A DNA stretch of 64,000 nt from an uncultured Blastocatellia bacterium. Lineage in GTDB: Bacteria; Acidobacteriota; Blastocatellia; Pyrinomonadales; Pyrinomonadaceae. Both the position numbers and the translations under genes were made by a program. The stretch's first letter is position 1. Each line of letters begins with the position of its first letter. The stretch spans positions 62,001 through 126,000 of the forward strand of contig CAMLLD010000001.1 in NCBI GenBank assembly GCA_946480785.1, in the 5' to 3' direction. The notes below the pieces were generated by a model. That model had not been told where the DNA came from. It ran no database searches and saw nothing but the letters and a program-made list of their open reading frames with translations. Positions 25,398-35,011 of this stretch are shown one piece after another.

Positions 25398-26366
25398 ATG
25401 GCCACCGCAACTACCGACTCCATTGCCGTTCCGAAGCGGATCACAAACGCGCAGACCGTCTGCAACGAGAAGAACGAAAAGGGAAAGCTCTGCAACGGGC
25501 ACCTGAAGCAGTTGAACACTGCGGGCGAGCCGGCGCGCGTTCACTTGCGCGGCGACGATGTGCTGTTCAAGTGTCAGGTCGACGGCACGCTTTACATGGG
25601 GCCGCCGTTGGGCCACGTGCGCGATCCGTACAAGCAGGAACGGTTTGTTGAAGCGGAGTTGAGTGCGTTATTGCAGGCGGCTGGTGGCACGCTGCCGGTG
25701 ATCAAGAAAGACGAGCAGCGCGGCGTGTACGTGATGATCGAAACGGAAGTCGGCGATCATGGTGCGCACGCAGCGAAGCCCGCGCCCGCGAAACCTGCCG
25801 CTGCTGCAAAAACGGGAACGGCTCCCGTGGCTCAAACCGCAGCGCCAACTCCAGCAAAAGCCCCGGCAGGGGCGACAGCCGCTCCGAAAGCCGGCGAACA
25901 CAAGACACTCGGGCAAAACCCGAATCGACAACTGTTCAAGCGATCGAATTACGTGGGAGTTCAGGATACCGGTCCCGTTGCCGGTGAGAGTTTCGAACAG
26001 AAGGTCGCGCGGTTGAAAGCGCTTTCAGCCGCAGCGAAACAACGTCAGGATGAAGGCGGTGGCGAAGTAGTCTCGCACGCTGAAGTCTCAGCACCCGTTT
26101 CGTCAGCGCCTGCAGCCGGTTCGACCAGCGCACCCGCCGCAGATCAGGTCGTTCAATCCGCTGAAATCAACGCGCCGACGCCAGCGGCCGCATCATCATC
26201 CCCGGCTCACAAGCCAACCGGCAACGCGGATCGCAGCTTATTCAAGCGCTCTACTTATTGTGGAGTCCAGGACACCGGTCCGGTTCCAGGCGAGACTTTC
26301 GAACAGAAAGTCGCACGACTCGCCGCACTCTCAGCCGCCGCTAAGCAACGTTCCGAAGGTGGTTAA
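25398..26366 (+). CDS. Protein with cysteine-containing N-domain and two LFKRS...FEQKVARL repeats, unknown function
   Basis: A 322-residue protein not assigned to a known family. Residues 1-120 form a compact domain with Cys22, Cys32 and Cys59 plus His35 as possible metal ligands (VCNEKNEKGKLCNGHLKQL). A long Ala/Pro/Lys linker follows. Two near-identical repeats of about 43 residues, at 174-216 and 275-318, share LFKRS.Y.GVQDTGPV and GE.FEQKVARL.ALSAAAKQR, separated by a second low-complexity linker. The repeats may be short peptide-docking or DNA-contacting modules. Start MATATTDS at 25398 is preferred over 25344. Cytosolic, no signal peptide. It converges with the GHMP kinase gene four bases away. 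Confidence 0.8.
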   Translation: MATATTDSIAVPKRITNAQTVCNEKNEKGKLCNGHLKQLNTAGEPARVHLRGDDVLFKCQVDGTLYMGPPLGHVRDPYKQERFVEAELSALLQAAGGTLPVIKKDEQRGVYVMIETEVGDHGAHAAKPAPAKPAAAAKTGTAPVAQTAAPTPAKAPAGATAAPKAGEHKTLGQNPNRQLFKRSNYVGVQDTGPVAGESFEQKVARLKALSAAAKQRQDEGGGEVVSHAEVSAPVSSAPAAGSTSAPAADQVVQSAEINAPTPAAASSSPAHKPTGNADRSLFKRSTYCGVQDTGPVPGETFEQKVARLAALSAAAKQRSEGG

Positions 26367-26370
26367 TTTT

Positions 26371-27381
26371 TTAGAACTTCTCAGTAACCGTCAGTCCCTC
26401 TTGCGCTAACTTCCAGTCAAGCACTTCCGCGCCTTCTTCCGCCGCTAAAGCAGCTTCGACGTCTTTCCTGCGTCCGGACTTGCACAAAAAGGCGATACAG
26501 CCGCCACCACCAGCGCCGCAAACCTTCGCCGCTTCCGCGCCGTTCGCTAACGCCTTCTCAACGAGCATCTCCATCTGCGGGGTCGTGATCGTCGGCGCGA
26601 GCCGCTTACGATTCGGATAAGCCTGCTTCATGATCGTCGCCACGCGATCCCAGTCGTCGGCAAGCAAAGCTTCGCGCATGTTGCGCGCGGAATCACGAAT
26701 CCCATCAAACAGCTCAAACAACTCCGCATCACCATCGATATGCCGTTTGTAAACTTCCCAATTATTAATTCCCGACAGCCGCGGCTCACCCGTGTAACAG
26801 ATCGCGATCCGCTTCTCCAACTCTTCCGTGTTGATGTCGAGAGCCTCTCGCTCGATCCCCTCAGTGCGAAAGTGAACACACGAAACCGATCCGTAAAGCG
26901 GCGGATAATAATCCTGAAAACCAGCCGGCACTTTGATCACCGTCGACTCCACATTCGCCGCGAGCGTCACAAACTTTCGCTCCTCGTAACGATTCCCGAC
27001 CAAACGATTCAACGCGCCGATGCACGCGATCGCCAGCGCCGACGAGCCGCCGAGCCCAGCGCCCGCGGGCACCGTGCTTTCCGCCACGAGATGAAATCCC
27101 GTCGTCGGTTTGAAGAAGTGAACCAGTTTCGAGATCAGTTCGAGTCGCTCTTCCTGGAGCAGATCTTCGATCGCGGACAGGTGCGTCTCAAACGCGACTT
27201 TTCGATCGCGCGATTCGAGCACGATGCGGCCGTCGTCGTTGGTCTCGATACGGACGCGAGCATACAGCGAAAGAGCGAAGTTAACGGTGGTGGCGCCGGG
27301 ATGAAACAGATAAAGCGGCCAGATGTCGATAGTGCCGCCCGCCAGGTCGACTCGGGGAGGTGCAGTGGATTCGATGATCAT
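26371..27381 (-). CDS. GHMP-family sugar kinase
   Basis: A 336-residue GHMP kinase. The N-terminal APPRVDLAGGTIDIWPLYL is the substrate-proximal motif, VPAGAGLGGSSALAIA (about residues 104-119) is the ATP-binding GLGSSA loop, and CGAGGGGCIAFLC is motif 3. The overall pattern resembles D-glycero-D-manno-heptose 7-phosphate kinase (HddA) and related sugar-1-kinases rather than galactokinase or mevalonate kinase. The exact sugar is not determinable; no heptose genes are nearby. Confidence 0.85.
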   Translation of the reverse strand: MIIESTAPPRVDLAGGTIDIWPLYLFHPGATTVNFALSLYARVRIETNDDGRIVLESRDRKVAFETHLSAIEDLLQEERLELISKLVHFFKPTTGFHLVAESTVPAGAGLGGSSALAIACIGALNRLVGNRYEERKFVTLAANVESTVIKVPAGFQDYYPPLYGSVSCVHFRTEGIEREALDINTEELEKRIAICYTGEPRLSGINNWEVYKRHIDGDAELFELFDGIRDSARNMREALLADDWDRVATIMKQAYPNRKRLAPTITTPQMEMLVEKALANGAEAAKVCGAGGGGCIAFLCKSGRRKDVEAALAAEEGAEVLDWKLAQEGLTVTEKF

Positions 27382-27468
27382 TTGTCTACAGTCTTAAGGT
27401 TGTCCTTATGTACTTTGTTGTACGACTGCCACAAAGTAGCAAAAACCCGGCTCAACCCCAAAGAACTT

Positions 27469-28197
27469 TTAGTCGCCGTCGCCCTCGTGCTTCGCGATCC
27501 GTTTCTTTTCCTCGGCGCGGTGCTGCTTGAAAGGAATGTGTTCCTGAAATTCCTGTCGCAGGTCCTGTAACTTCTCGGCGGCCGCTTGTTCGAACTCCTG
27601 CAGACGCTCCGGATCCGCCTCTTCAACTTTCGGCGACAACCAAAACCGCTCGGCGAGATAAAACGCCGCGATGCCGACCACGACGATCACGAGCAACACT
27701 TTGCCGAGTCGTTGGAAATCGCCGATCAGTCGCATCACCGCGCCGCTGAAGAAATAGCCCGCGCCCGACAGAATGAAAACCCACAGGAAACAGCTAAAGA
27801 ACGAGACGATGAGGAAGCGAATGTACGGCATACGCCCGACGCCGTAAAAAACGCACGCCGCCCAACGCAACCCGTAAATATATTTCGAAAGAAAAATCGA
27901 GAGCGCGCCGAAGTTGTGCGTCAGTCGCTCGAGTCTTGGCTTCGCCGCGCGGTAAAAGCGAAACTTTTTGACGCCTTCGCAAAACGCGCGACCGGCGAAG
28001 TAAGCCATGTTATCGCTTACAACCGCGCCGAGGGTTCCCCACAGCAAAACTTGCAGAAAGCTGTTTGGTTCGAAGAAGCCGCTGTGCGCCAACACGCCGG
28101 CGATAAGGAGCGTGATGTCGCCTTCCACCATGACCAGGAGGAACACCGCGTAGATGCCGTACTGACCTATGAGCTTGTAGAGAAAGTCGAGGTGCAT
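27469..28197 (-). CDS. DedA-family membrane protein
   Basis: A 242-residue polytopic protein of the DedA/SNARE-associated (VTT domain) family, now linked to lipid flipping and proton-dependent homeostasis. The hallmark is VEGDITLLIAGVLAHSGFFEP early, then the re-entrant glycine-rich GTLGAVVSDNMAYFAGRAFCEG, and SKYIYGLRWAACVFYGVGRMPYIRF, which carries the conserved arginine. A charged C-terminal tail of about 50 residues (EEADPERLQEFEQAAAEKL) looks like a coiled coil and extends beyond most DedA proteins. Confidence 0.9.
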   Translation of the reverse strand: MHLDFLYKLIGQYGIYAVFLLVMVEGDITLLIAGVLAHSGFFEPNSFLQVLLWGTLGAVVSDNMAYFAGRAFCEGVKKFRFYRAAKPRLERLTHNFGALSIFLSKYIYGLRWAACVFYGVGRMPYIRFLIVSFFSCFLWVFILSGAGYFFSGAVMRLIGDFQRLGKVLLVIVVVGIAAFYLAERFWLSPKVEEADPERLQEFEQAAAEKLQDLRQEFQEHIPFKQHRAEEKKRIAKHEGDGD

Positions 28198-28237
28198 TGT
28201 GTCGGTGGGATTCTACAGATAAACCACGAACCGAGCC

Positions 28238-28705
28238 TTAAGATTCGTCTTCGTCCTGTTGTGGGGGTTTGACGACAAGAACGGGGCAAGGGGCGTGACG
28301 TACCACCGACTCAGCAGTCGAACCAAACAAAATGCGCCCAAGACCGGTGCGGCCATGCGACGAGATCACTATCAAGTCAACTTTTCGCTCTCCCGCAACG
28401 CGCACGATCTCAGACGCCGCTTCGCCATGCACTACCAACTCCTCAACATCGAGACCCGAGCAGTCGTCACACTCCGCGAGCTTCGGCAGTTCGCGTTCGG
28501 CGGAGTCTTCGAGTTGCTCGGTGATGTCCGCGATCGGCATCGGCTCGGTCATACCGGAATAACCCACCGTCGGCACGATAGGCTCGATCACGTTCACACA
28601 AATTATCGACGCCTTAAACCTGCGCGCCAGCGACGCCGCATACGACAGCGCGTAATTGCCACACTCGCTGAAGTCGGTCGGTAAGAGGATGGTCCTGATT
28701 TCCAT
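28238..28705 (-). CDS. UspA-type universal stress protein
   Basis: A 155-residue single-domain Usp. It opens MEIRTILLPTDFSECGNYALSYA and ends VISSHGRTGLGRILFGSTAESVVRHAPCPVLVVKPP, which holds the ATP-binding G-2x-G-9x-G(S/T) motif. So it is an ATP-binding type like MJ0577. The start at 28705 is the family start; the longer frame to 28954 would overlap the divergent ROK gene. Confidence 0.93.
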   Translation of the reverse strand: MEIRTILLPTDFSECGNYALSYAASLARRFKASIICVNVIEPIVPTVGYSGMTEPMPIADITEQLEDSAERELPKLAECDDCSGLDVEELVVHGEAASEIVRVAGERKVDLIVISSHGRTGLGRILFGSTAESVVRHAPCPVLVVKPPQQDEDES

Positions 28706-28766
28706 GTGGCACTTTTGTGTCTTTTGCGCTTTTTTGTGGCACAATTCTACTCCCAGGCTGGCTGAT

Positions 28767-29714
28767 ATGACTACTCCGAGAAAAAACTTCATCGGCATCC
28801 TCGTCTCGGGCGCGAAGATTCGCGCCGCGTTGGTGGACGAAGACGGCCGCGTGATCGAGCGCACACAGGCGAATGTTTCTTCTGAAAACATCGTCCCGCA
28901 GTTAGCCACGATCGCCGGTGACTTGCGGCCCGCACTCGGACAAGTCGCAGCCATCGGCGTCGCAGTTCCCGGCCTGGTTAATCGTCAAACCGACCGCGTT
29001 GTCGATTCGCGCGGCTTGCCTCGAACGATGGTCGAAGATCTGCATGGCGGGCTGATGCGTGCGACCGGACTGCGCTGCGAGATCGAAAACGACGCGAACG
29101 CCGCGGCGTACGGCGAGTTCAAAGTCGGCGCAGGTCGCGGCAGCCGCAATCTCTTTTACATGTCGATTGGCGACGGCATCGGCGGCGCGATCATTCTCGA
29201 CGGCAAACTTTGGACGGGCGCTTCCGGCTTCGCGGGAGAAGTCGGCCACATCACGATCGACACCGAAGGGCTGCAATGCGTTTGCGGTAACACCGGCTGT
29301 CTCGAAACACTCGCTTCCGCGCCCAGTATCGTGCGGCGCGCCCGCGAACGTCTCAATCGCGACAATACGTCGTCATTATCGCGTCTGGCCTTGAATAAGA
29401 ATTTCACCGCCGAAGACGTCGCCCACGAAGCACGTGAAGGCGATGACTTCGCGGCGATGATGATCGAACGCACCGGAAAATTCATCGGCACGGGCGTCGC
29501 CAGCGTCATCAACCTGCTGAATATCGACTGCATCGTGCTCGGCGGCGGCGTTATGGACGCCGGTCCACTCATTCTCAATCCGATCATTCAGGAAGCGAAG
29601 CGGCGCGCTTTTCAACCTTGTTTTGACGCTACTCAGATCGTCGCTGCGACGCTTGGACCTGACGCTGCGCCGATCGGTGTGGCCCTTCTCGCTCGTGACG
29701 CGGAAGAAACGTAA
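28767..29714 (+). CDS. ROK-family sugar kinase or regulator-type glucokinase
   Basis: A 315-residue ROK protein. The N-terminal phosphate loop is degenerate (IGILVSGAKIRAALVDEDG; DxGxTK would be expected), but IAVGVAVPGLVNR-like sequence, ENDANAAAYGEFKVGAGRG with the catalytic aspartate, SIGDGIGGAIILDG, GEVGHIT and the zinc motif CVCGNTGCLETLAS are all present. Lack of a DNA-binding winged helix argues for an enzyme, most likely glucokinase or N-acetylhexosamine kinase. Start MTTPRKNF at 28767 is chosen because it is the family start. The weak phosphate motif lowers certainty about catalysis. Confidence 0.85.
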   Translation: MTTPRKNFIGILVSGAKIRAALVDEDGRVIERTQANVSSENIVPQLATIAGDLRPALGQVAAIGVAVPGLVNRQTDRVVDSRGLPRTMVEDLHGGLMRATGLRCEIENDANAAAYGEFKVGAGRGSRNLFYMSIGDGIGGAIILDGKLWTGASGFAGEVGHITIDTEGLQCVCGNTGCLETLASAPSIVRRARERLNRDNTSSLSRLALNKNFTAEDVAHEAREGDDFAAMMIERTGKFIGTGVASVINLLNIDCIVLGGGVMDAGPLILNPIIQEAKRRAFQPCFDATQIVAATLGPDAAPIGVALLARDAEET

Positions 29715-29777
29715 CTCTCACAACTTTGTGGCCCAATTTGAAATTCGCATTTGATTTGATAAAGTGCGTGCTTTCCA

Positions 29778-30437
29778 ATGCCACAAATCTTCCACCACAG
29801 CACTAATGCTTTAGCGAAGATTACTATCTACGGCGCGGTTTTTATCTTTGTCGCCCTTCTCTGGGTCGCCGTCGAACTCAATCGTTCGGGATGGAACACA
29901 GGGCAATGGGTCGAGCGCCAACAACCGGTCCAGTTCAGTCATAAACATCACGTCGGAGACGACGGCATCGACTGTCGCTACTGCCACAACTCAGTAGAGA
30001 CAGCAGCGTCCGCCGGCATTCCGTCGACGCAAACGTGTATGAACTGCCACAAGCAGATCTGGGCCGATAGTCCTTATCTCGAACCGGTGCGCGCGAGTTT
30101 CCGCACCGGCAAACCGCTGGAGTGGATTCGCGTTCACGACCTGCCTGACTACGTTTACTTCAATCACAGCATTCACGTTAAGAAGGGCGTTGGTTGTTCG
30201 ACGTGTCACGGGCGCGTCGACGAACAACCGATCATGTATCAGGCAGCGCCGTTGCAGATGGAGTGGTGTTTGGAATGTCATCGCGCGCCGGAGAAATACG
30301 TGCGGCCGAGAAAAGAGATCTACAACATGGAGTGGCCGGCGCAGAACAGAGACATCAACGACGGTCTGCGGTTGAAAGCCGAATACCGCATTCAGGGTAA
30401 AGAGGTTTTGACGAGCTGTTCCACTTGCCACCGGTAA
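29778..30437 (+). CDS. actA: Alternative complex III subunit ActA, pentahaem cytochrome c
   Basis: A 219-residue membrane-anchored multihaem cytochrome. An N-terminal helix (IYGAVFIFVALLWVAVEL, about 19-36) anchors it on the periplasmic side. Five CxxCH sites are present: CRYCH, CMNCH, CSTCH, CLECH and a C-terminal CSTCH. FSHKHHVGDDGIDC and FNHSIHVKKGVGC supply distal histidines, as in ActA of other alternative complex III systems. It transfers electrons from quinol oxidation toward the oxidase. First gene of a 12-kb respiratory operon running without a gap above 20 bases to 42679. Confidence 0.93.
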   Translation: MPQIFHHSTNALAKITIYGAVFIFVALLWVAVELNRSGWNTGQWVERQQPVQFSHKHHVGDDGIDCRYCHNSVETAASAGIPSTQTCMNCHKQIWADSPYLEPVRASFRTGKPLEWIRVHDLPDYVYFNHSIHVKKGVGCSTCHGRVDEQPIMYQAAPLQMEWCLECHRAPEKYVRPRKEIYNMEWPAQNRDINDGLRLKAEYRIQGKEVLTSCSTCHR

Positions 30438-30450
30438 CGTTGGATTGAAA

Positions 30451-33400
30451 ATGAGCGATAGCGATCGTCACATAAACTTCAAGCTGATGCGCGATCACAT
30501 TCTTCGTTTACAGGACGAAGAACCGCGCGCTGGTAAGAAGTATTGGCGAAGTTTGGACGAGCTGGCGGACACGCCGGTCTTTCGTGAGTTTGTTGCGCGT
30601 GAATTTCCGCAGCAGGCCGAGGGTTGGAACGATCCGTTTGAGCGCCGCACGTTTTTGAAGTTGATGGGTGCGTCGCTTGCTCTCGCGGGCCTGAGTGGTT
30701 GCGTTTATCAACCACCGGAGAAGATCGTTCCTTACGTCAAGCAACCGGAAGAGATCCTTCCCGGCAAACCTCTCTTCTTCGCGACTGCCGCGCCTTTGCT
30801 TGGCGCAGCCGTGCCGATTCTCGTGCGCAGCAACGAAGGACGGCCGACGAAGATCGAAGGCAATCCAGACCATCCTAACAATCGCCCGCTCGACTTTCCC
30901 GCTGAAGATCCGTATCGCGATCCGCGCGGCTCCAGCACGACCGACATTTTCACGCAAGCTTCGATACTCGGTCTTTACGATCCCGATCGTTCGCAGACGC
31001 TGACTTATCGTGAAGACATTCGGCCGTGGACGGCGTTCGTCGGCGCGATGCAGGCGGCCACGAATGAGCAACGCGCGAAGCAGGGCGCAGGCCTTCGTTT
31101 CCTGACAGAAACGATCATTTCGCCGTCGCTGGGCGCGCAGATGAAGGAGTTGTTGGCTGCGTTTCCGCAGGCGAAGTGGCACCAGTGGGAACCGGTCAAC
31201 CAGGACAACGCGCGCGGTGGCGCGATGATGGCGTTTGGCCAGCCCGTACACATCACTTACAAATTCGACGTCGCGCAGCGTGTGCTTTCGCTCGACGCTG
31301 ATTTTCTCGCGGCGCAGCCCGGTTTGCTGCGTTACGCGCGCGAGTTTATGGGCCGCCGTCGCATCAGCGAAAACAATCGCGACATGAACCGGCTCTACGT
31401 GATCGAGACGACGCCGACGAATACCGGCGCGATGGGCGATCACACGTGGGAAGTTAAGCCGAGCGAGTTTGAAGGTCTCGTGCGCACGATCGCGAGCGGC
31501 GGCAGTGCGAGTGCGTATCCATGGATCGGCGCGCTGCTCAGCGATCTTCAGCAACACCGCGGCGCGAGCATCGTGATTGCCGGCGACAATCAGCCGCCGA
31601 TCATTCACGCGCTCGCCCACTCGATGAACGACGCGCTCGGAAACGTCGGCAAGACTGTTTTCTATTCCGATCCGCTGGCTGTTAACCCGGTGGACCACCG
31701 CACGTCACTGCAGGAACTCGTCGCGGACATCGATGCCGGACGCGTTGACCTGTTGGTAATCGTCGGCGGCAATCCGGTCCACAACACGCCGCCGGATCTC
31801 AAGCTCGATTTCAACCGGTTGCAAAAGGCGAAGCTGCGCGTTCACCTCAGCGAGTACAAAGACGAAACGACTGAGTTGTGTCACTGGCACGTGCCGGCCG
31901 CGCACTATCTCGAATCGTGGGGCGACGCGCGTTCCTACGACGGCACCGTGACGATCATTCAGCCGTTGATCGAGCCGCTCTACGAAGGCAAGACGCCGTA
32001 TGAACTGCTCGCTGTGTTTACGGATCAATACGATCGTCGTCCTTACGATGTGGTCCGCTCTTACTGGCAACAACAGCAGACACAGATCTCCGCGACAAAC
32101 CAACAAGGCGCAGCCGTACAAACCGCGCCGGTGCCGACGAGCCAACAAACGACGGATTTCGAAACGTGGTGGCGTCAATCAGTTCACGACGGCTTCATTC
32201 CCAACACCGCGCTCAAGACAAAAGCCGTTTCGGTCAACAACGGTTTCATGTCTCAACCACCGGCGGCGCAACCCGCGGCGAGTGGCTTTGAACTCGTCTT
32301 GCGCATCGACCCGTCGATCTACGATGGACGTTTCGCAAACAACGGCTGGCTTCAGGAATTGCCCAAGCCGTTGACGAAAGTCACCTGGGACAACGTCGCG
32401 ATTTTGAGTCCGAACTCGGCCAAACAGATCACCGGCAGCGGCGACAACGGCGGCGCGGTGAAAGGCCGCGAACATTATGTTCCCGTCGTCGAGATCACGA
32501 ATCAGCACGGACAGAAAGTGCGCGCGCCGCTTTGGATCCAGCCCGGCCAGCCCGACGGCGTGGTCACGCTTCATCTCGGCTACGGCCGCCGTCTTGCCGG
32601 ACGCGTCGGCGGAACGCAAAACAGTCCCGTCGGCTTCGATACTTACGTGCTGCGCAATTCGTTCGAACCGTGGTTCAGCAACGGCATTCAAATCAGTGCG
32701 ACCGGCGAACAGCATGTGCTCGCCACCACGCAGCTCCATTTCACGCTCGAAGATCCGAACTTCAGCGGCGAACCGCGAGACGTTATTCGCTCCCAAACGC
32801 TCGCAGAGTTTCTGGGCCCCGAACAGTACAACGAGAAACACGATCATCCCACGCTGTACCCCGAGTATCACTACGACAACCAGGCGGAGAACGCGCCCAA
32901 CTACGCCTGGGGCATGGCGATCGATCTCAACAACTGCATCGGTTGCAACGCGTGCACTGTGGCTTGCCAGGCGGAAAACAACATTCCCGTCGTCGGCAAA
33001 ACCGAGGTCATCCGCAGTCGCGAGATGCATTGGATCCGCGTCGATGCTTATTACCAAGGCTTCGATCCACAACATCCCGAGGGCATCAACTTCATGCCCG
33101 TGCCGTGCATGCATTGCGAGAACGCGCCCTGCGAGCCTGTTTGTCCGGTTCACGCCACCGTCCATAGCGCGGAAGGCTTGAACGACATGGTTTACAACCG
33201 CTGCGTGGGCACGAAGTATTGCTCCAACAACTGCCCGTACAAGGTGCGCCGCTTCAACTTCTTTCTTTATCAGGACTGGAACACGCCGACTTATCAGTTA
33301 ATGCGCAATCCCGACGTGAGTGTGCGCAGTCGCGGCGTGATGGAGAAGTGCACTTACTGCGTGCAGCGCATTCAGAACGCGAAGATTCAGGCGGAGCTGG

Positions 33401-33627
33401 AAGACCGCAAAGTGCGCGACGGCGAGATCATCACTTCGTGTCAGGCTGCTTGTCCGACCGAGGCGATCATCTTCGGCGACGTGAACGATCCGTCGAGTCG
33501 CGTCAACAGATTGAAGAACGACAAGCGCAACTATTCGTTGCTCGGCGAATTGAACACGCGACCGCGCACGAGTTACCAGTCGCAGTTGAAAAACCCGAAC
33601 CCGGAAATAAGTCAGAACCGTGGCTGA
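30451..33627 (+). CDS. actB: Alternative complex III subunit ActB, molybdopterin-oxidoreductase-like with FeS domain
   Basis: 1058 residues from the ATG at 30451 (an in-frame ATG at 30445 is also possible). The N-terminus contains a twin-arginine-type segment (ERRTFLKLMGASLALAGLSGC), also reading like a lipobox, so the protein faces the periplasm. The central part is a molybdopterin-oxidoreductase-like fold. In this family it usually carries no Mo cofactor; its occupancy here is inferred. The C-terminal ferredoxin domain begins near residue 829 (CIGCNACTVACQAEN), then CMHCENAPCEPVCPV, CVGTKYCSNNCPY, CTYCVQRI and CQAACPTEAI, enough cysteines for three 4Fe-4S and one 3Fe-4S cluster. Its 3' end overlaps actC by 8 bases. 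Confidence 0.93.
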   Translation: MSDSDRHINFKLMRDHILRLQDEEPRAGKKYWRSLDELADTPVFREFVAREFPQQAEGWNDPFERRTFLKLMGASLALAGLSGCVYQPPEKIVPYVKQPEEILPGKPLFFATAAPLLGAAVPILVRSNEGRPTKIEGNPDHPNNRPLDFPAEDPYRDPRGSSTTDIFTQASILGLYDPDRSQTLTYREDIRPWTAFVGAMQAATNEQRAKQGAGLRFLTETIISPSLGAQMKELLAAFPQAKWHQWEPVNQDNARGGAMMAFGQPVHITYKFDVAQRVLSLDADFLAAQPGLLRYAREFMGRRRISENNRDMNRLYVIETTPTNTGAMGDHTWEVKPSEFEGLVRTIASGGSASAYPWIGALLSDLQQHRGASIVIAGDNQPPIIHALAHSMNDALGNVGKTVFYSDPLAVNPVDHRTSLQELVADIDAGRVDLLVIVGGNPVHNTPPDLKLDFNRLQKAKLRVHLSEYKDETTELCHWHVPAAHYLESWGDARSYDGTVTIIQPLIEPLYEGKTPYELLAVFTDQYDRRPYDVVRSYWQQQQTQISATNQQGAAVQTAPVPTSQQTTDFETWWRQSVHDGFIPNTALKTKAVSVNNGFMSQPPAAQPAASGFELVLRIDPSIYDGRFANNGWLQELPKPLTKVTWDNVAILSPNSAKQITGSGDNGGAVKGREHYVPVVEITNQHGQKVRAPLWIQPGQPDGVVTLHLGYGRRLAGRVGGTQNSPVGFDTYVLRNSFEPWFSNGIQISATGEQHVLATTQLHFTLEDPNFSGEPRDVIRSQTLAEFLGPEQYNEKHDHPTLYPEYHYDNQAENAPNYAWGMAIDLNNCIGCNACTVACQAENNIPVVGKTEVIRSREMHWIRVDAYYQGFDPQHPEGINFMPVPCMHCENAPCEPVCPVHATVHSAEGLNDMVYNRCVGTKYCSNNCPYKVRRFNFFLYQDWNTPTYQLMRNPDVSVRSRGVMEKCTYCVQRIQNAKIQAELEDRKVRDGEIITSCQAACPTEAIIFGDVNDPSSRVNRLKNDKRNYSLLGELNTRPRTSYQSQLKNPNPEISQNRG

Positions 33628-35011
33628 AATAGAAAAACCAGATAGACCATACGTCGAAGGCCCGATGCACTCGACCGCGCCGGTGATCGATCCGGAGCTG
33701 ACGTTTGCCTCCGTCACCGACAAGATCAGCTCGATCGTCCTGAAGCGCAAGACGTCGCTGGCCTGGTTTTTCGGTTTTGCGGTCTCGTTCATTCTCTTCC
33801 AACTGATGCTGCTGACGATGACGAACCTCGTCGTCGTCGGTATCGGTTTGTGGGGCGTCAACGTTCCCGTCGCGTGGGGCGTCGCCATTCTCAACTTCGT
33901 CTGGTGGATCGGCATCGGTCACGCGGGCACGCTAATCTCCGCGATCCTTTTGCTGTTGCGCCAGAAGTGGCGCACGTCGATCAACCGCTTCGCTGAAGCG
34001 ATGACGCTCTTCGCGGTCGCGCAGGCCGGTATGTATCCGATCTTCCACCTCGGCCGACCGTGGCTCGCGTACTGGCTGTTTCCCTATCCGAACACGATGG
34101 GGATCTGGCCGCAGTTTCGCAGCCCGCTGATGTGGGACGTGTTTGCGGTCTCGACTTACGCCACCGTCTCCGCGATGTTCTGGTTTGTCGGTCTGATTCC
34201 CGACTTCGCCACGCTGCGAGATCGCGCCCGCAGCAAACCGTTTCAAATGATCTACGGCCTGCTCGCGATGGGCTGGCGCGGTTCCGCGCGTCACTGGCAT
34301 CGCTACGAAATGGCGTATCTGCTCCTCGCGGGTCTCGCGACACCGCTCGTGCTTTCCGTGCACACGATCGTCAGTTTCGACTTCGCGGTCGGCATCATTC
34401 CCGGCTGGCACGCCACGATCTTCCCGCCTTACTTCGTTGCGGGCGCGATCTACGCGGGCTTCGCAATGGTGCTGCTGCTGACGATTCCGCTGCGCCGTTT
34501 CTATGGTCTCGAAGGCTTTATCACCATGCGCCACATGCACAACATGGCGAAGGTGATGCTCGCGACCGGATTGATCGTCGGTTACGGCTACACGATGGAG
34601 GCGTTCTTCGGCTGGTACAGCGGCAACAAGTACGAGCGGTTCATGATTTGGAACCGCATGCACGGCCCGTATCACCTTTATTACTGGGCGCTGATTCTGT
34701 GCAACATCATTACGCCGCAGTTTTTGTGGATTAAGAAGGTGCGCTCGAACCTGCTCGTGCTCTGGATCATCGCCTTCATCGTCAGTATCGGCATGTGGCT
34801 CGAGCGGTTTGTGATCGTGGTGACGAGTCTGCATCGCGATTTTCTGCCGTCGTCGTGGGGCATGTATCAACCGACGCAGTGGGACTGGAGCATGTTCATC
34901 GGCACGATCGGATTTTTCCTGACGCTCACGTTCCTGTTCATCAGGTTCCTGCCGATGATTTCGATTTTTGAGATGCGCACGATCCTGCCGGAAGCGGAGG
35001 TGGAAGAGTAA
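33620..35011 (+). CDS. actC: Alternative complex III subunit ActC, NrfD-like quinol-binding membrane protein
   Basis: A 463-residue polytopic protein of the NrfD/PsrC family with about ten helices. Landmarks are WIGIGHAGTLISAILLLLRQKWR, PIFHLGRPWLAYWLFPYPN, FVGLIPDFATLRDRA and HMHNMAKVMLATGLIVGYGY. It is one of two quinol-binding membrane subunits of complex III. Overlap with actB and a TAATG junction with actD show tight translational coupling. The acidic N-terminal region before the first helix is usual in the family. Confidence 0.94.
   Translation: MAEIEKPDRPYVEGPMHSTAPVIDPELTFASVTDKISSIVLKRKTSLAWFFGFAVSFILFQLMLLTMTNLVVVGIGLWGVNVPVAWGVAILNFVWWIGIGHAGTLISAILLLLRQKWRTSINRFAEAMTLFAVAQAGMYPIFHLGRPWLAYWLFPYPNTMGIWPQFRSPLMWDVFAVSTYATVSAMFWFVGLIPDFATLRDRARSKPFQMIYGLLAMGWRGSARHWHRYEMAYLLLAGLATPLVLSVHTIVSFDFAVGIIPGWHATIFPPYFVAGAIYAGFAMVLLLTIPLRRFYGLEGFITMRHMHNMAKVMLATGLIVGYGYTMEAFFGWYSGNKYERFMIWNRMHGPYHLYYWALILCNIITPQFLWIKKVRSNLLVLWIIAFIVSIGMWLERFVIVVTSLHRDFLPSSWGMYQPTQWDWSMFIGTIGFFLTLTFLFIRFLPMISIFEMRTILPEAEVEE

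Noticed and set aside
30508..31698. Long minus-strand open frame (396 codons) opposite actB
   Set aside because: Arg/Val/His-rich composition, no motif and complete overlap with a clear gene. It is a codon-bias shadow.
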